Shown: piece after piece, positions 38,957 to 50,645 of the stretch
How positions within the stretch are numbered: position 1 is the first letter of the stretch
How the letters are laid out: each line of letters opens with the position of its first letter
The notes under the pieces: model-generated
Seen by the model: the letters and a program-made list of their open reading frames with translations, nothing else
The model's database searches: none
What the model was told of the DNA's origin: nothing
Made by a program: the position numbers and the translations under genes
Origin: Bugula neritina
Taxonomy: Eukaryota > Bryozoa > Gymnolaemata > Cheilostomatida > Bugulidae
Reading direction: 5' to 3'
DNA length: 64,000 bases
Assembly (NCBI GenBank): GCA_964035545.1
Contig: OZ037770.1
Coordinates: 2,680,162-2,744,161, forward strand

Positions 38957-41301
38957 ACATATAGCACAGATTACAGGTAATTTGAAGTTCTGTTCCACAT
39001 TTTAAATGCCTGTGGTTTGACAGTTTTCTTATTTTCACCAATTGTCTTGTTATACTAGCTGTTATCACAAAATGTAAATATTGTAGTAACTTGTGGGTTA
39101 AATTGAATGGAATCAGGCGGAGAACATAACTTTTTGTTATAGAAGAGACAAGAGAAAGTGTTGAAATAGTGTGTGTGTGTGTGCTGTATCTTTATTGTAA
39201 TCTTGGTCCTTCCAGTACGAGCTCCAGTCCTCAAGTGACTGTAGCTTAAAATGGGCTTCCTTGTATATTAACAGGACAAAGGGCTTTCAGAACCTTCGAC
39301 CGACAGCAGGCCGAAGTTTGGCCAGGTATGCCGACAGTCGTCATGTCGGCAACCGACATTCGGTCTGTCGGCTGAACTCGGTCCAACTGTCGGTTTACAT
39401 GAATCAACAAAAGTGAGTTCCAAGTAAGTGTTAGGTATAATTAGAAGAGGGGAAAAGAGCAATGCTAGCTATAATAGTTACTGTTAAATTGGCGTTCTTA
39501 TGGTGATGTGTAACAAGGGAGGGTAACTCTAATATTTACCACAATATTACATGAGCAATTGAATGCTTTATACTATAATCCCTATGATTTAGTGATAACT
39601 TTAGTAATGCCACTAGCATCAAAAGCAATAAATTGAAAGTTAACTCCACTGTTGCATGTCTAAAAATAAGAAAATTTTGTTTTGTACAGCATAATTTTTT
39701 CTAACAATACGACTCATAGGATAGCAGTTGAGATGCCCTATAGCGGTTAGATGCATGCCTTGTATGACATAATTCATAGGTTTAGGCTCAGACTGTTGTG
39801 CGAGCTGTCAAGGGGGTTCTTCTGTCCATATTTCCTTCTGTGATACCGTAAAGGCCCTCAGATTATGTTACCAGCATATAAAACTTGTATTTGGAGCTTT
39901 TCGTGTGATAGACTTTGGACAATTGTTAGTTTAGTAACTTTCTTATAGCCTTATATTGGCCCAACCTTCTGCAAGATAGACACTATGCACTTTAATCTTT
40001 ATGGAATATGCTACTGTAGATTACAATTTCCGATTCCTTCAACACATTGGAAAACAGTGGCCTATAGGCGTTCATAGCAATGGCCTAGTAAACACAAGGC
40101 TAGTGGTTTGAACCAAAGTATACCTGGTAGAGGGAGGTAGAGACCATTTAATGTGTTAGGAAAGGCATTCAGTCATAATTGATTTTCTCCCATAATAGAA
40201 GACAGTTAGTTCTTTAGCGTGCTTTTTATGGACCTTTCAGCATGGCTGAGTTAATGTGTTTCTACATATAGACACAAAACTTGTTAAAGGTGAAGTTTAA
40301 ATCAATAATTCCACGTCTTTGTTTTAAATTGCCAAAAGATATTACGCCATGCTGTAATTATAATGTTTTTATATTTAGCAATTTAGGACATATATTATCC
40401 TGGTAAGCTCTCCTCTATCTTATATAGCGCATTACAAAATAATAAGTTAAGTTATAAGCTGTTGGGCCATGTCCTGCTATATTCTTATGTTCTGTCTTTA
40501 GGCCTAGAGTGCTATATATTCATAAATCTTTATAATAAAAACCGGCAAACAACTTTATTGTTTTTTTTATTCCGTCTGCAAATACATTGGCCTAGTAAAC
40601 GCAAGGCTAGTGGCTTATAGAATCCAGGTTGAAGAATAAGAAGGATATTGAGTCATAATTGCTTATTTTCTACAAGAAAGAGTATTTCCCTAGTTTGTTT
40701 TAAAGACATTTTTACCAGAGCAAAAGTTCTGACAAAAATGGAGAGTGTGAAATTACAAGAATATTTTTGTTTTTTATATACACAAAAGTTATTGCAGGTG
40801 AGTCATGAATTGCTTTTCTTACTTTTATAATTTAAAAGTAAGTTATCTAAATGCATCTATTAAGTGAAAGATGTAACTGAAGATGCTCAAGTTAGTGTTT
40901 ATTGATTAACAACATGTAAGTACATCACAGAGACAAAACTAAATAACAAAAATAATATTTATTAAAAGCATTGTCGAGTTGCATTAAACAAAGTTTAACT
41001 TTTAAAGACAATAATTTCATTATAAAACAATGGTGTTAATGTACAATAAGATGTAGCCTATATATTATAATATAAGTAAAATGCACAACTTCACGATATA
41101 TATTCAACTTGTTTGTGAGTTAATGAATTGCGCAGATCTATAAGGTTTACTCAGTTTATTCCCTGTATATATCGTTAGTAACATGTTCGATGAGACATAT
41201 ACTCTAAAATTTGAGCATTCAACAGTCACTCGGATATATATTCAAACTTTGCCACTGTGTATCGCAAAGGCTTGAGCTTTTGTTTATAACGTGATGTATG
41301 A
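38957..41301. other. Spacer between convergent GPCR genes
   Basis: No supported exon. A GC-richer patch of gtcgg/ccgac words lies at about 39297-39405. Two short similar stretches (gcctagtaaac, caaggctagtgg) at about 40085 and 40585 may be very old SINE remnants. A minus-strand AATAAA at 41155-41160 is the likely poly(A) signal of the second GPCR. Confidence 0.45.
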
Positions 41302-42258
41302 TTAACAATTTCCTCTGTTGGTAGGAACATTTTCGGAGGGTTGTACTCTGACATTTTTAACACGAAGTATTCTCAGGATGTGAGCGCTGTAGCCAGGAGT
41401 CATTACGATGTACACAACAATGTTCATGATACCATAAACAGCTTGGTAAAACATAGATATCCACCTAATCACATTAGCCGGTTCCTTTGGCAAAGCTTCA
41501 ATAAGATTTAGGATCACTGATAAGAAAGCTGGAACATAAAGCAAGTAAAACGTAATGCAAATAATCAAAATGTATTGAGCTGATCTTTTCACCATTAAGT
41601 CATCTGGTCCAGCTGCGCTCCTCTGCTGCATTTTTCTAAGTTCTTTCCAAGTTTTGAATAGCAGAACCACACACGTTGTTAAAGTTATTGTTATGGAGCT
41701 TGAAAAAACTACATCAGTTTGAACATTGAATTCCATTGGCATAGATCCAAACACGCCAAAACAATATTTCCTAGTGTTAGTGGCTAAGGGAACACCCATC
41801 ACGATAAGACTAGCTATCCAGATTGCGCCAAGACAAACTCCTAAGTTGTTAAGCACTTTGTTTGTCTGTACATTGAATGGTTGACATATGGAGACATATC
41901 TTTCATAGCTACCAGTTACCAAAATGAGATTTCGGGCAAAGTATGTAGCAAAACCAAGTATGTTGATTACAACTTGATACACCAATACCTTTTTCCTTGG
42001 TAGTTTTACCACGAGCCTGTTCAGGTCACAGCTGACATATAAGGTAAAGACTATACCTGTGGCTATGTCTGAAATTCCAATATTCACCACGATCCAAAAA
42101 TATCTATTTCTTTTTGACTTGTCCACGGTTTTCAGCACAATCAAGTTTAGAATGTTGCATACAACACCAAATAAGTTGACTACTATTAATACTGCAGGAG
42201 TAGTAGAATCAGCACAAAATTCTGTTACATCATCACACAGGAAGCTATTGTTCTCCAT
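41302..42258 (-). CDS. Class A GPCR, peptide-receptor-like, intronless, 318 aa
   Basis: ATG at 42256-42258. Seven hydrophobic segments at about 21-43, 53-76, 93-117, 138-159, 183-203, 227-252 and 264-286. Family marks are Asp64 in TM2 (SDIATG), ERYVSICQPF (119-128) and a basic third loop (WKELRKMQQR). The TM7 end GIMNIVVY (277-284) replaces NPxxY, with Ile where Pro is usual. The N-terminus is only about 20 residues (MENNSFLCDD) and carries two cysteines. It shares length, the ERYxxxCxPF box, the KELR(N/K)M third-loop start and the YGI(V/M)N..VY end with the receptor at 35816. The two are therefore probably diverged paralogues in inverted order. Confidence 0.88.
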   Translation of the reverse strand: MENNSFLCDDVTEFCADSTTPAVLIVVNLFGVVCNILNLIVLKTVDKSKRNRYFWIVVNIGISDIATGIVFTLYVSCDLNRLVVKLPRKKVLVYQVVINILGFATYFARNLILVTGSYERYVSICQPFNVQTNKVLNNLGVCLGAIWIASLIVMGVPLATNTRKYCFGVFGSMPMEFNVQTDVVFSSSITITLTTCVVLLFKTWKELRKMQQRSAAGPDDLMVKRSAQYILIICITFYLLYVPAFLSVILNLIEALPKEPANVIRWISMFYQAVYGIMNIVVYIVMTPGYSAHILRILRVKNVRVQPSENVPTNRGNC

Positions 42259-44530
42259 TAAGAGTTTTCGGTATACAGATTCAGACTGTGTTGATGATGC
42301 AACAGATTACAATTTCAAACCTTCTCCGCTTGAACTTGATTCTTAAATTGAAAAACTAGACAGAGATGTATTGTATGCTGTAAACGAGCAATACTACTTT
42401 GTGTGAAAATATAATTACAGAAACATTTTAAGGTAAATAAGCTTAGATAATAAATATATTGAATTTGTAAAGCTTACAACAGAGCATGTAAGATTGTTCA
42501 TATATAAATTTTTAAATGAACACATGTCTTGGTTGATTGAAAATGTAATTACATGTATTCTCACAAAGAATATCAAAGAGAACAGAACAATTTAAGAGCA
42601 ACATAGAAAGTACTTCACGAACTGGCTGCTCTTCTTTAAATATGCTTTAATCAATGGTTTTTGTTCTAATCTCTTTCTGTAGAAAGGAAACATAGAAAGC
42701 ATCTCACAAACTGAATTTTCTGTTTCAACTGTGCTTAAATCAATAATATTCGTTTTAGTGTCATCCCATGAAAATAGAACACACATACACTAGTCATTTT
42801 CATGCACATTTTGTCATGATATATATGGTGTTACATTTTATTTTCTTTCTGCATGTAGCAAATGTAATACAATGTTTTTTTTAAGCTTGCCATAGATGAT
42901 GCTCAATCTTTAAGTGTGTGTGTGTGCCCGTGTGTGTGTGCGCGTGTGTGTGCATGTAGAATAGCCAGAAACTAGAAAATGTCACTAAAGGTATAAGCAG
43001 AAAGATATGTTGGAGTTATCTTCCCAGCAGGCAGGATTCACGTACTCTGTACCTGCCGTCCACTAGCTGAGCTGAAACATAGACTAAACTGATGGATATT
43101 CATTGTTTGCATCACAATTAGAAGATTATGTAGTTTAGGAAATAACAAAATATATCCATCTTCAATGTTTGACAATTAAGCATGACAGCTGTCAATGAAG
43201 CATATAAACCAGTGACGAAATAATTGTATTTTCACAAACATATTTTATTAAAAACTTGCTGACTGCATATGTTAACAACAGTATGGATAAAAATATTAAT
43301 TTAATATCAACATCAATTATTAGGCAATACAATTCTTGCAAAATAAAGTTATTATATAAGGTACATATAGTGCGAATCTAATTGAAAATTATATTATGGG
43401 TTCTTTTGTTGATTAGCTGATCAAAAACAAACTCTTATATAGCTAATTTAATCTTTACAGCAGCTTATTGCATATCTCCTTAGTTTACAGCTGTTATATG
43501 TATAGTTCTCAGTCTATCACACTAAAACACAGTGTCTTTGTCTTGCACAGCAACGTCTACCACATCCATCCACTCTAACCAACACATTCTCCCTTCAGCT
43601 CATATACCTCTAGATAACAAACTCTAGAATCAAGTGCTTTATGACAAACAGACAGACTAAAGTAACATCACAGTGACTAACAGAAGTATACTATATGTAT
43701 ATTATATTGTTTATACTTACTTGTGCCAGACCTATAGTATACAACCATGATATATGATTTGACTAATAAGTAGTAATGTAAGTACTATGTTCAATATTAC
43801 ACTGCAGCTACATTATATAATAAATCTCAATTGATAATTATAATTAATTAGCTGCAAATTTGACATAATAATACAAATATAATATTTCAAATAGCATGTA
43901 TTTGGAAAAATTCTTATTAACTAAATTAGACAATGTACTAAGCTAGTTGTGTTGCAGATAAAAATGTTCATCAGTTTTGTTATGCTCACTGATGAAATTT
44001 TTAGTTGCTTTTCTGTTTGCTTCACATTAAGTGACAACATGGAGGGAAGAAACTAAACATAGAAATTTTGTAGGCATCGCTAAGTTAATTAAACATATAA
44101 ACTCTAATCAATATAAAGTATATAATGTACTACTTGCGTGCATTAAAAATATATTATTTAAATGCTGAAGATGTGCATGTATTGCATTTTAAGAGAATCG
44201 GAGTTGTTTTCTCTACTTTATAGCATGTAGTTTGTTCAAATGAAATGTAATCTAATTAAGTATCACGTGCATAATAATATGGATATTAGTTGTTGGTGTA
44301 AGTTAAGTAGACGTCGTTGAAAAGCCGGAAAAACTAATTCAAAGTTGTTGCGCCCAATGTGATTAGTAAGTATTTAATACGTTTTCTATAACCTATACGG
44401 ATTATATTATATGCTAATAAATCTGAAAGCTGGGCCACGGGGCACCATTGGCATAGGAATTTGTTCACTTTGCTGTCTATCAAGCTGACGTTCACCCTTG
44501 TTTGGCTGCACTCGCTGTTGATTGCTGCCC
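42259..44530. other. Intergenic region
   Basis: No supported exon. It contains a GT-rich microsatellite at about 42915-42955 and probably the promoter of the minus-strand GPCR near its left end. Confidence 0.45.
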
Positions 44531-44574
44531 ATGGCTCTAAGAAAACCTACTCGAACTATTTATGGCGAAGAACT
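44531..44574 (+). CDS. Candidate orphan first coding exon (14 codons)
   Basis: A start codon in a good context (gcccatggc) opens M-A-L-R-K-P-T-R-T-I-Y-G-E-E and ends CT/gtaagt with a consensus donor in phase 2. A GC-richer stretch precedes it. No in-phase downstream exon could be joined. The acceptor-like site before 46017 (ctgtcag) leads to a stop after three codons in the needed phase. Confidence 0.3.
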
Positions 44575-46959
44575 GTAAGTGTAAGTTATGTTATTTGCTG
44601 AACTCTTTTTATTGTATAAGTATTTTTATAAATAACTTTAATTATTATTAACTCAACTGACAGTGACAACTGTAAAACTAAACCAGTAAATCATTACATT
44701 TTGATTTTGATTTAGTTTTACTAAAAGTAATAGTAATACTAATAGTAATAGACAATATTTATAATTATTAGTCTAATTAGACTAATACTAATAGTTATAG
44801 TATTACTATTACTATTACAGTATAAGTATTGCTATTAGTATTAGTATTACTTGTAGTTGTACTACTTTATCAATACGCAATAGTAATACTAATACTAATA
44901 GAGTAATACCAATAACTATAACTATAAGTAATAATTATATTAATTATTAATATTATTTCAATTTAAAATACTGAAAATAGTGAGAACTGGGAAGCGTCTA
45001 ATTCTAACGGAGAAATTCTGCCTATTCTGCCTACTCCTAGCGTCTAACCAGTGACTGGATGAGTGGATGACACCAATTTGAATTTGTATAATTAGTGGTA
45101 GCCTGTACTAGGTCTAGTGTAGCAAAAGAAGTTAGTGTTACGTTCCAGTCCTTAAAATAGTTTCAGACTCATTATGATTATCAAACCAAAATTCACGAAA
45201 TGCTAGTTTTATTTTCGATATAATTATAATTAAACCTAAATTAGGATTTAATTTTGAATTGATAAATCCATATTTTAGTTATACTGATAGTTGTAGTGAT
45301 ACTATAATACTAGTAATAGTAGTAGTTTGTAATTGTTTCACTTTCATCTCCCATAATTTTAAAATGATTTTGCTTGTATTCCTTGTAACATTATGATTGT
45401 GGCGCAGTCTCAAGATTGCTCTAGGAAAAACTTGTAGTATAAATCAGAGCAGACTTGTTTGCGAAAGGAGCAAGCAAACATTTCCTTTATCAATTAATAT
45501 TACCTTGTACACTGTATAAGTAAATATTCTAATAGTTCTCACTTGGTAATCAAGTAGGTACATAGCATTAAAAGTATTGGTATCAGTATTCAACTTTGAA
45601 TTTCTCTCTGGCAGATGGAAGTTGTTAGTCTTTATCTTGAGTGGCCATTGTTTTATTAGTGCTAGCTAGTTGCTAAGTTATAGTTGCTTCTTTCTCTATT
45701 AGCATTCCTCTTTTTAGTAATCAGCAGTCTAAAATATTTGCCTTCTCCAACCTAGCACAGCATGTGATTAATATTGGCTGTGGGAATTGGCAATACTTTG
45801 GTTTTAGTTGTACTGTAGTGTAATGTAGAAAATTCTGGTCACAATTCTTCAACAAATTTCCACCTTATGTCATTGATGGTTTAGAATTGTTCAATCTAGC
45901 TGGAAATTTTTGCCGCAAATAAAAGTGGCATATAACTCTAAGTGCTGTGAAACATGTTGAATATTATATCAGTGTTTATTTTCACTCGCTAATCAACGCG
46001 GCTATTCTGTCAGGTATGGCAACTGAAGCAGTGGATGAGAGCCTCTCCAACAAGATGGCAGCCAGGGAGTGGAACAACTGACTAACAGCCAACAGAATAG
46101 AAAGGTTCCAATATTTGTGAGTTTTACTAACTAGTTACTAGTAACACATTCCTTACCCTGTGGCCATCATACATATTCAAGGGTGCAAATTGCCAGCTGT
46201 AATTTCGTTTCTACAGGTTGTAGTTGCTGTCTCTTGACACTTTGTGTTTGAAGCTGTTCTATATTTCTAGAATAAAGATGTTGCCATCCAGTTTAAAGAA
46301 TTATCCACAGCTTGCTTAGAGGACAGGAAGTACTCTGCATGACTGTGACTAAGTATTTGGTGGAAGTGGTAACTTGAATTACTCTATACTGTAAAATATC
46401 CTCTGTAAGTTAGTTACTAGGCGGTGTCATTCACACTGAAGTTGATCCTGTGTCTTGCGTCAAAATGTCACTCTGACACTCATAATATTGCTACTCATAC
46501 TCACTGTAACTCATACTGTTAGTCTTACTCGTACTCATACTCTCACACTGTTACTCATACTAATGAAATACAATGTTGACTCTCTTTATATAATATATAA
46601 AGTATTTTATTTACTCTGATAAAGTGACACAAAGCTTTACGTTATGTCAACTGACTATATTTCATGATATTAGTTTTATTTAATTAAGCATACAATTCAC
46701 ATGCTGAAAGCTTTTTCTTTTCTATTCCATCTGCTCAAGTGCTGAAGAATATCAGTGTAGCAGTGTGGTGTAATGCAGACTGGAATATCTTATAGGTGTT
46801 CCATTATATTACAAATTGCTTTCTAATACTAGTTCGGTGAACCCTACAATTATACATTACTGTTGACACTTACTGAAGCTAAACTATCCTTCAAATCCCT
46901 GTTTGTTCTCTTATTGTCTGCCGATGAATAAAATTTCACTGATGCTTCTTACAACTTAC
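44575..46959. other. Non-coding region with AT-rich trinucleotide tracts
   Basis: (TAATAG/TATTAC)-type tracts at about 44715-44960. A possible short exon at about 46016-46116 (tctgtcag acceptor) could not be supported by phase. Confidence 0.4.
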
Positions 46960-47609
46960 TTGAACGATTTATTGGCATCCATGTACCAATCATAATACTT
47001 CCACCATTTCCATGTTGAAGCTTCAGTGGGAGCAGCTCCACTAATGAGTTTGCTGTTATAGGCTCTCCAACAAGACATGTATGAATCTTGTAAATTCGCC
47101 CACTTCTTCTTACACTCATCCCTTCAAATATATACTTAAATTTCAATAAATATTACAACTATTACTATTAGTAATAACTATTACTATAATTTTTAGTAAT
47201 ATAACTGTGCTAGTTTTAGTTTACCTAATGGCTAATAATTACAAGGTTGGGTAGCTCTTAGTTTCATACTCATAGTTATTTATTTTTTTTCATTGACAAA
47301 CGCCAACGGTAGCATAGCAAGCAACCATTGTCACCCGGTGATTAAAAATATCCCTTTGGTTATTATTAAGAAAGAAGTCTGCGAGTATGACTATGAGTAT
47401 GATAATGATGAAGTAATGATCATGATGATAATCATTATCATAATGACAATTTCATTCTTACCAATCCACTCCTTTGCAGTTTTTTCAGACATAACTCTCG
47501 CAACATCAACCCAGTTGTTACTTTTTACAGTTCGGGTGTCCTTGTAATCACCGTGAGATTTATCCCACAGGCATCTCCTAGATCTACCTTCATTGATGAG
47601 AATCTCTTG
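46960..47609 (-). pseudogene. MADF-domain protein exons of a PIF/Harbinger-like transposon
   Basis: Exon A (47462-47609, acceptor gactag, donor G/gtaaga) encodes an N-terminal MADF half: E-I-L-I-N-E, then CLWDKSHGDYKD, then NNWVDVARVMSE and KEW. Exon B (46960-47121, acceptor ttgaag, donor AA/gtaagt) encodes the other half: DECKKKWANLQDSYMSCWRA and then TWKWWKYYDWYMDANKSFK. Together they give the tryptophan pattern of a MADF (Myb/SANT-like) DNA-binding domain, which PIF/Harbinger elements encode beside their transposase. Joined at the visible sites, the two halves differ by one base in frame, so the copy is either broken or spliced differently from my guess. The transposon terminus lies upstream at 47825. 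No transposase frame was found. Confidence 0.7.
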
Positions 47610-47825
47610 CTAGTCATTCATTTTGATTTTGAAAATTGAAAAACAACGCACCAGGAAACAGAAAACAAAAAATGGTACTGTGATTGTGATTTTTCGTCCA
47701 TCGTCATCGTTGTGTACATCCAACGATGACGATTTCGTTTGAATTCCCTCAAATTTTTTCGTGCAAATGTTTTTCGTGTCACATAGACGATTTCGTGTGA
47801 TTCTCACGATCGTGTGGCCAGGCCT
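47610..47825. mobile_element. Terminal region of a PIF/Harbinger-like element
   Basis: The end (…GTGTGGCCAGGCCT at 47825) is followed by tta, a TWA-type target site. Read inward it matches the MITE at 8372 block by block: AGGCCTGGCC, GTGAGAATCACAC, AATCGTCTAT, GACACGAAAA, TTGAGGGA, AAATCGT, AACGAAGATGATGG-like and AAAAATCACAATCA. The opposite terminus was not found in the window. Confidence 0.75.
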
Positions 47826-47828
47826 TTA

Positions 47829-49556
47829 CTATGTCTTTGTTATCTGAATTTTTCTGGACACCCTATAGGGCAAGATGAAAAAGGATAAATATAAAAAGCT
47901 ATATTTGTATCATAGTGTACTAACCAGCTAATATCGGGTCAATTTTTGTAGCAAACTCTGAATCTGATAATCAATTTACTGGGTTATTAAAGTCTTCAAG
48001 ATTTTCTGTAAGCTAAGGTTTTTCTAGCAGTCCGTCTTTGTTTGCTAATGGATTTGCGTTTTACTAGTATCATGGATAAATATCAACCCTAATTAATATC
48101 AGGGATCGATTTTAAACTATGCCGCTTGATCAACAAAGCTTGAATATGTTTACTTTTTCAAAGTTTCTAGTATGCTATTGTTTTTATTGCAATTCTGGCA
48201 CGGAAACCATTTGGAACACGAAACATTCGTTTGAAGGAATAGTTGCATTTTCTGCATTGTTTAGGTTCAGTCTAACAGAATATTTTGTCATCACAATTTT
48301 GCTTTATTCATTAGTAATTTATTTGGAGTGTGATAGCTAACAAATATAAATATATAGTTTCACTTAACATAGAAATAATATATAATATTTGAGTTTATAT
48401 ATAATAATGTATTTATCAACATTTTACTGTGGTTACACTATTGGTTTCCGGCAAAATCATAATTACAGCGTAATGTTATTTTGTCACTTTCACCAGTTGT
48501 AAATTTTGTATCCCCCCCTTCCGACCTTTTAGTTGAGTACTTTCAAAAACTGCTGACCAGTAGGAATGTTGTTTTTAATTCCTTTGGTTTGAAACTTGCT
48601 TTCACACTTTGACCAGCAGTAATGGATTTTAATAATTTGCATTGCAGATCCATCACCAATGAATTATTCCTTTAACAATCCTGGAATACGCCAATTAAAG
48701 TCTTTCTGCTGCTTGCAACACTTGGCATGTCTTAATTTTTCCCCCATTTTCTCCCGTCATCTCTCAACAACACAGTTTTAGTGATATAGAGAGAAGTAAG
48801 GCCTTGAAGCCCAAACCACTCACTGTACTCTTAAAAAGCCTTCTTTTGAGTTCTGATTTCACCAAATTTTCTAAGCTACCATTGGGAGCTGTATTGGCTA
48901 ATTTAGTATACAGTATATTGAAAAGTATCCCTAGGAACGTAAACTTCTGTAAAATCGTAATATAATTGTAACATCCTAAGCTTCACATTCCAGTAATTGC
49001 CAATCACAGTAAATATTACAAGCGGATTTCATATTTTACTCCATAGTGAGACTTGGCATTAGATCGTTTCATGGTTGTTACTGTACTGATGCATTCAAGA
49101 CAAAGCATCTTCTGCAGGAATTCTATCCAAGCATCATTTACTGCCTGTTCTGCTCTGCAGTTCTTGCTAGTTTGCTCATGCTCTGCAGTTCTTGCTAGTT
49201 TGCTCACCACTCAGCTACTAATCAACTAATATTAATAGACAGCTAATGATCAATCAATAAGGTCACATTTACCAACTCAAAAGGCTGTAGGTTTAGTGTG
49301 GCTGTAATAGAGGTACTGAGGCTACACCTACTGACTGTTTGTAGAGAAAGCGAGACTTCTACAGGTTTTGATTATGATGTGTTTTTAGCTAACTTATCCA
49401 TCCTGCTGTAACGGCTGCCATTCACCTATTTAGCTCTACATCACTCCATGATGTACTTTACAAAGTAATCCACAATTTGTCCCTGCAATGTTTCATAAAA
49501 AGTCCACTCTTGTCATCGACGAGTTGAAAAGAAGACTAAACAATTTGGAAAAGCAC
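47829..49556. other. Non-coding spacer
   Basis: No supported exon. A small duplication (ctgcagttcttgctagtttg) lies at about 49156-49205. Confidence 0.45.
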
Positions 49557-49793
49557 TTATTCTTCTACTTGTGGGGTGCGTAATTCACCAGGGGCTCTCT
49601 GCAATATATTCCGATAGCCAAGAAACAGTTTCACACTTTTTATATAATTGGATTTTGTCATATAGAACACAGTACCCCTCAGTCTGTTCATACGAGAATT
49701 GCTTTGCTCCACAACTTGTTTGTTGATACTTGCCATTCCCGGGTAAAGTCTGGTGTTGTATGCATCTGAGCTACCTTTAAATACACCATCCAA
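49557..49793 (-). pseudogene. Transposase-like C-terminal fragment (uncertain family)
   Basis: A 78-codon open frame reads DGVFKGSSDAYNTRLYPGMA, then NKQVVEQSNSRMNRLRGTVF and SNYIKSVKLFLGYRN. The V-x-E-Q-x-x-S-x-x-x-R-L spacing after a conserved N resembles the last catalytic-Glu helix and following region of KDZ-type transposases found in invertebrates. No other part of a transposase is nearby. The identification is an inference from pattern only. Confidence 0.35.
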
Positions 49794-50116
49794 ACTATAA
49801 ATAAAACTTGGTTACGTGCTGAATAGTAAAAAGCTGATTTTTAATTTGTAATTACAAGATAGTCCTCTCACCAAACTGTTTTTTTTTCAGTGAACATCGA
49901 AACTGGGTGCTTTAAAAGAAACAGGATCTCTGTTAGGGGAGGTACAACATACCAGCAATGTTTTTCAATAACATAAGCCAAGAATAGCACTAAAATAAAA
50001 TAATATGCAGTACATTGTTCCCTTTGGAAATGGAGTCCTAAAAATTATAAAAGCTGTGTAAGTGATTCTACTTCATCTAAAACTTGAAATTTATAGCAAT
50101 TACTTAAAAAAACCAA

Positions 50117-50600
50117 TTAAAGCATTTTTAGAAAGCTGTACATTGTCGGCAACGTAGTTCCCACACCTACAAAAATGTGGCAGCATTGGTAGACAACAGG
50201 ATGTGGTTTCTCTGCTGGACTTGTGTTGCGACAGTGAATGTTATTAGATGCTTGCAAAAAAATTTTTAAATTGGAAGTCTTCTTTGCACATCCTTGTTTC
50301 GAAACTAAAAAGCATATGTATCGTCCAGCATCTTCTGCTATGACATCATACAAGCGTAGCGATGGACTGTCAGGTTGAAGATCATATAATCATTCTCTCT
50401 GAAATTTGTGACGTAACATATATTGGCCAGCATCATCTTTGCTGATGAATTTTTCTTGATGGTAATTTTGGATTCAATAATAAAGTCTCACGAGAAGGAT
50501 ATTCGACCATCAGGTTGAAAATCATGTAGTCATTCATCTGAAGTTAGATACATAGTACATATACTGTTGCTGGAGCACACTGTTTCAGTTACTGTGATTT
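50117..50600 (-). pseudogene. Degenerate immunoglobulin-like domains (copy 1)
   Basis: The frame ending at 50117 contains LYDVIAEDAGRYICFLVSKQ, the D-x-G-x-Y-x-C signature of an Ig fold F strand. Just upstream, other frames give DAGQY and NDYMIFNLTV, the equivalent of a preceding Ig domain. The frames are broken by shifts and stops, so this looks like a decayed multi-Ig gene or repeat. Confidence 0.45.
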
Positions 50601-50645
50601 TTAATAATCTGACAGGTTTCCTGTAAATTGGTTTTCTTCAGTTAC

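Noticed and set aside
40020-40680. Further SINE copies at about 40085 and 40585
   Set aside because: They share only short words (gcctagtaaac, caaggctagtgg, agtcataattg) with the family; too degraded to annotate as copies.
46017-46116. Exon encoding MATEAVDESLSNKMAAREWNN
   Set aside because: It has a plausible acceptor, but stops quickly in every frame, lacks a good donor, and does not fit the phase of the exon at 44531.
48119-48340. 73-codon frame with hydrophobic segments
   Set aside because: No splice context, poor composition, AT-rich surroundings and no recognisable motif.
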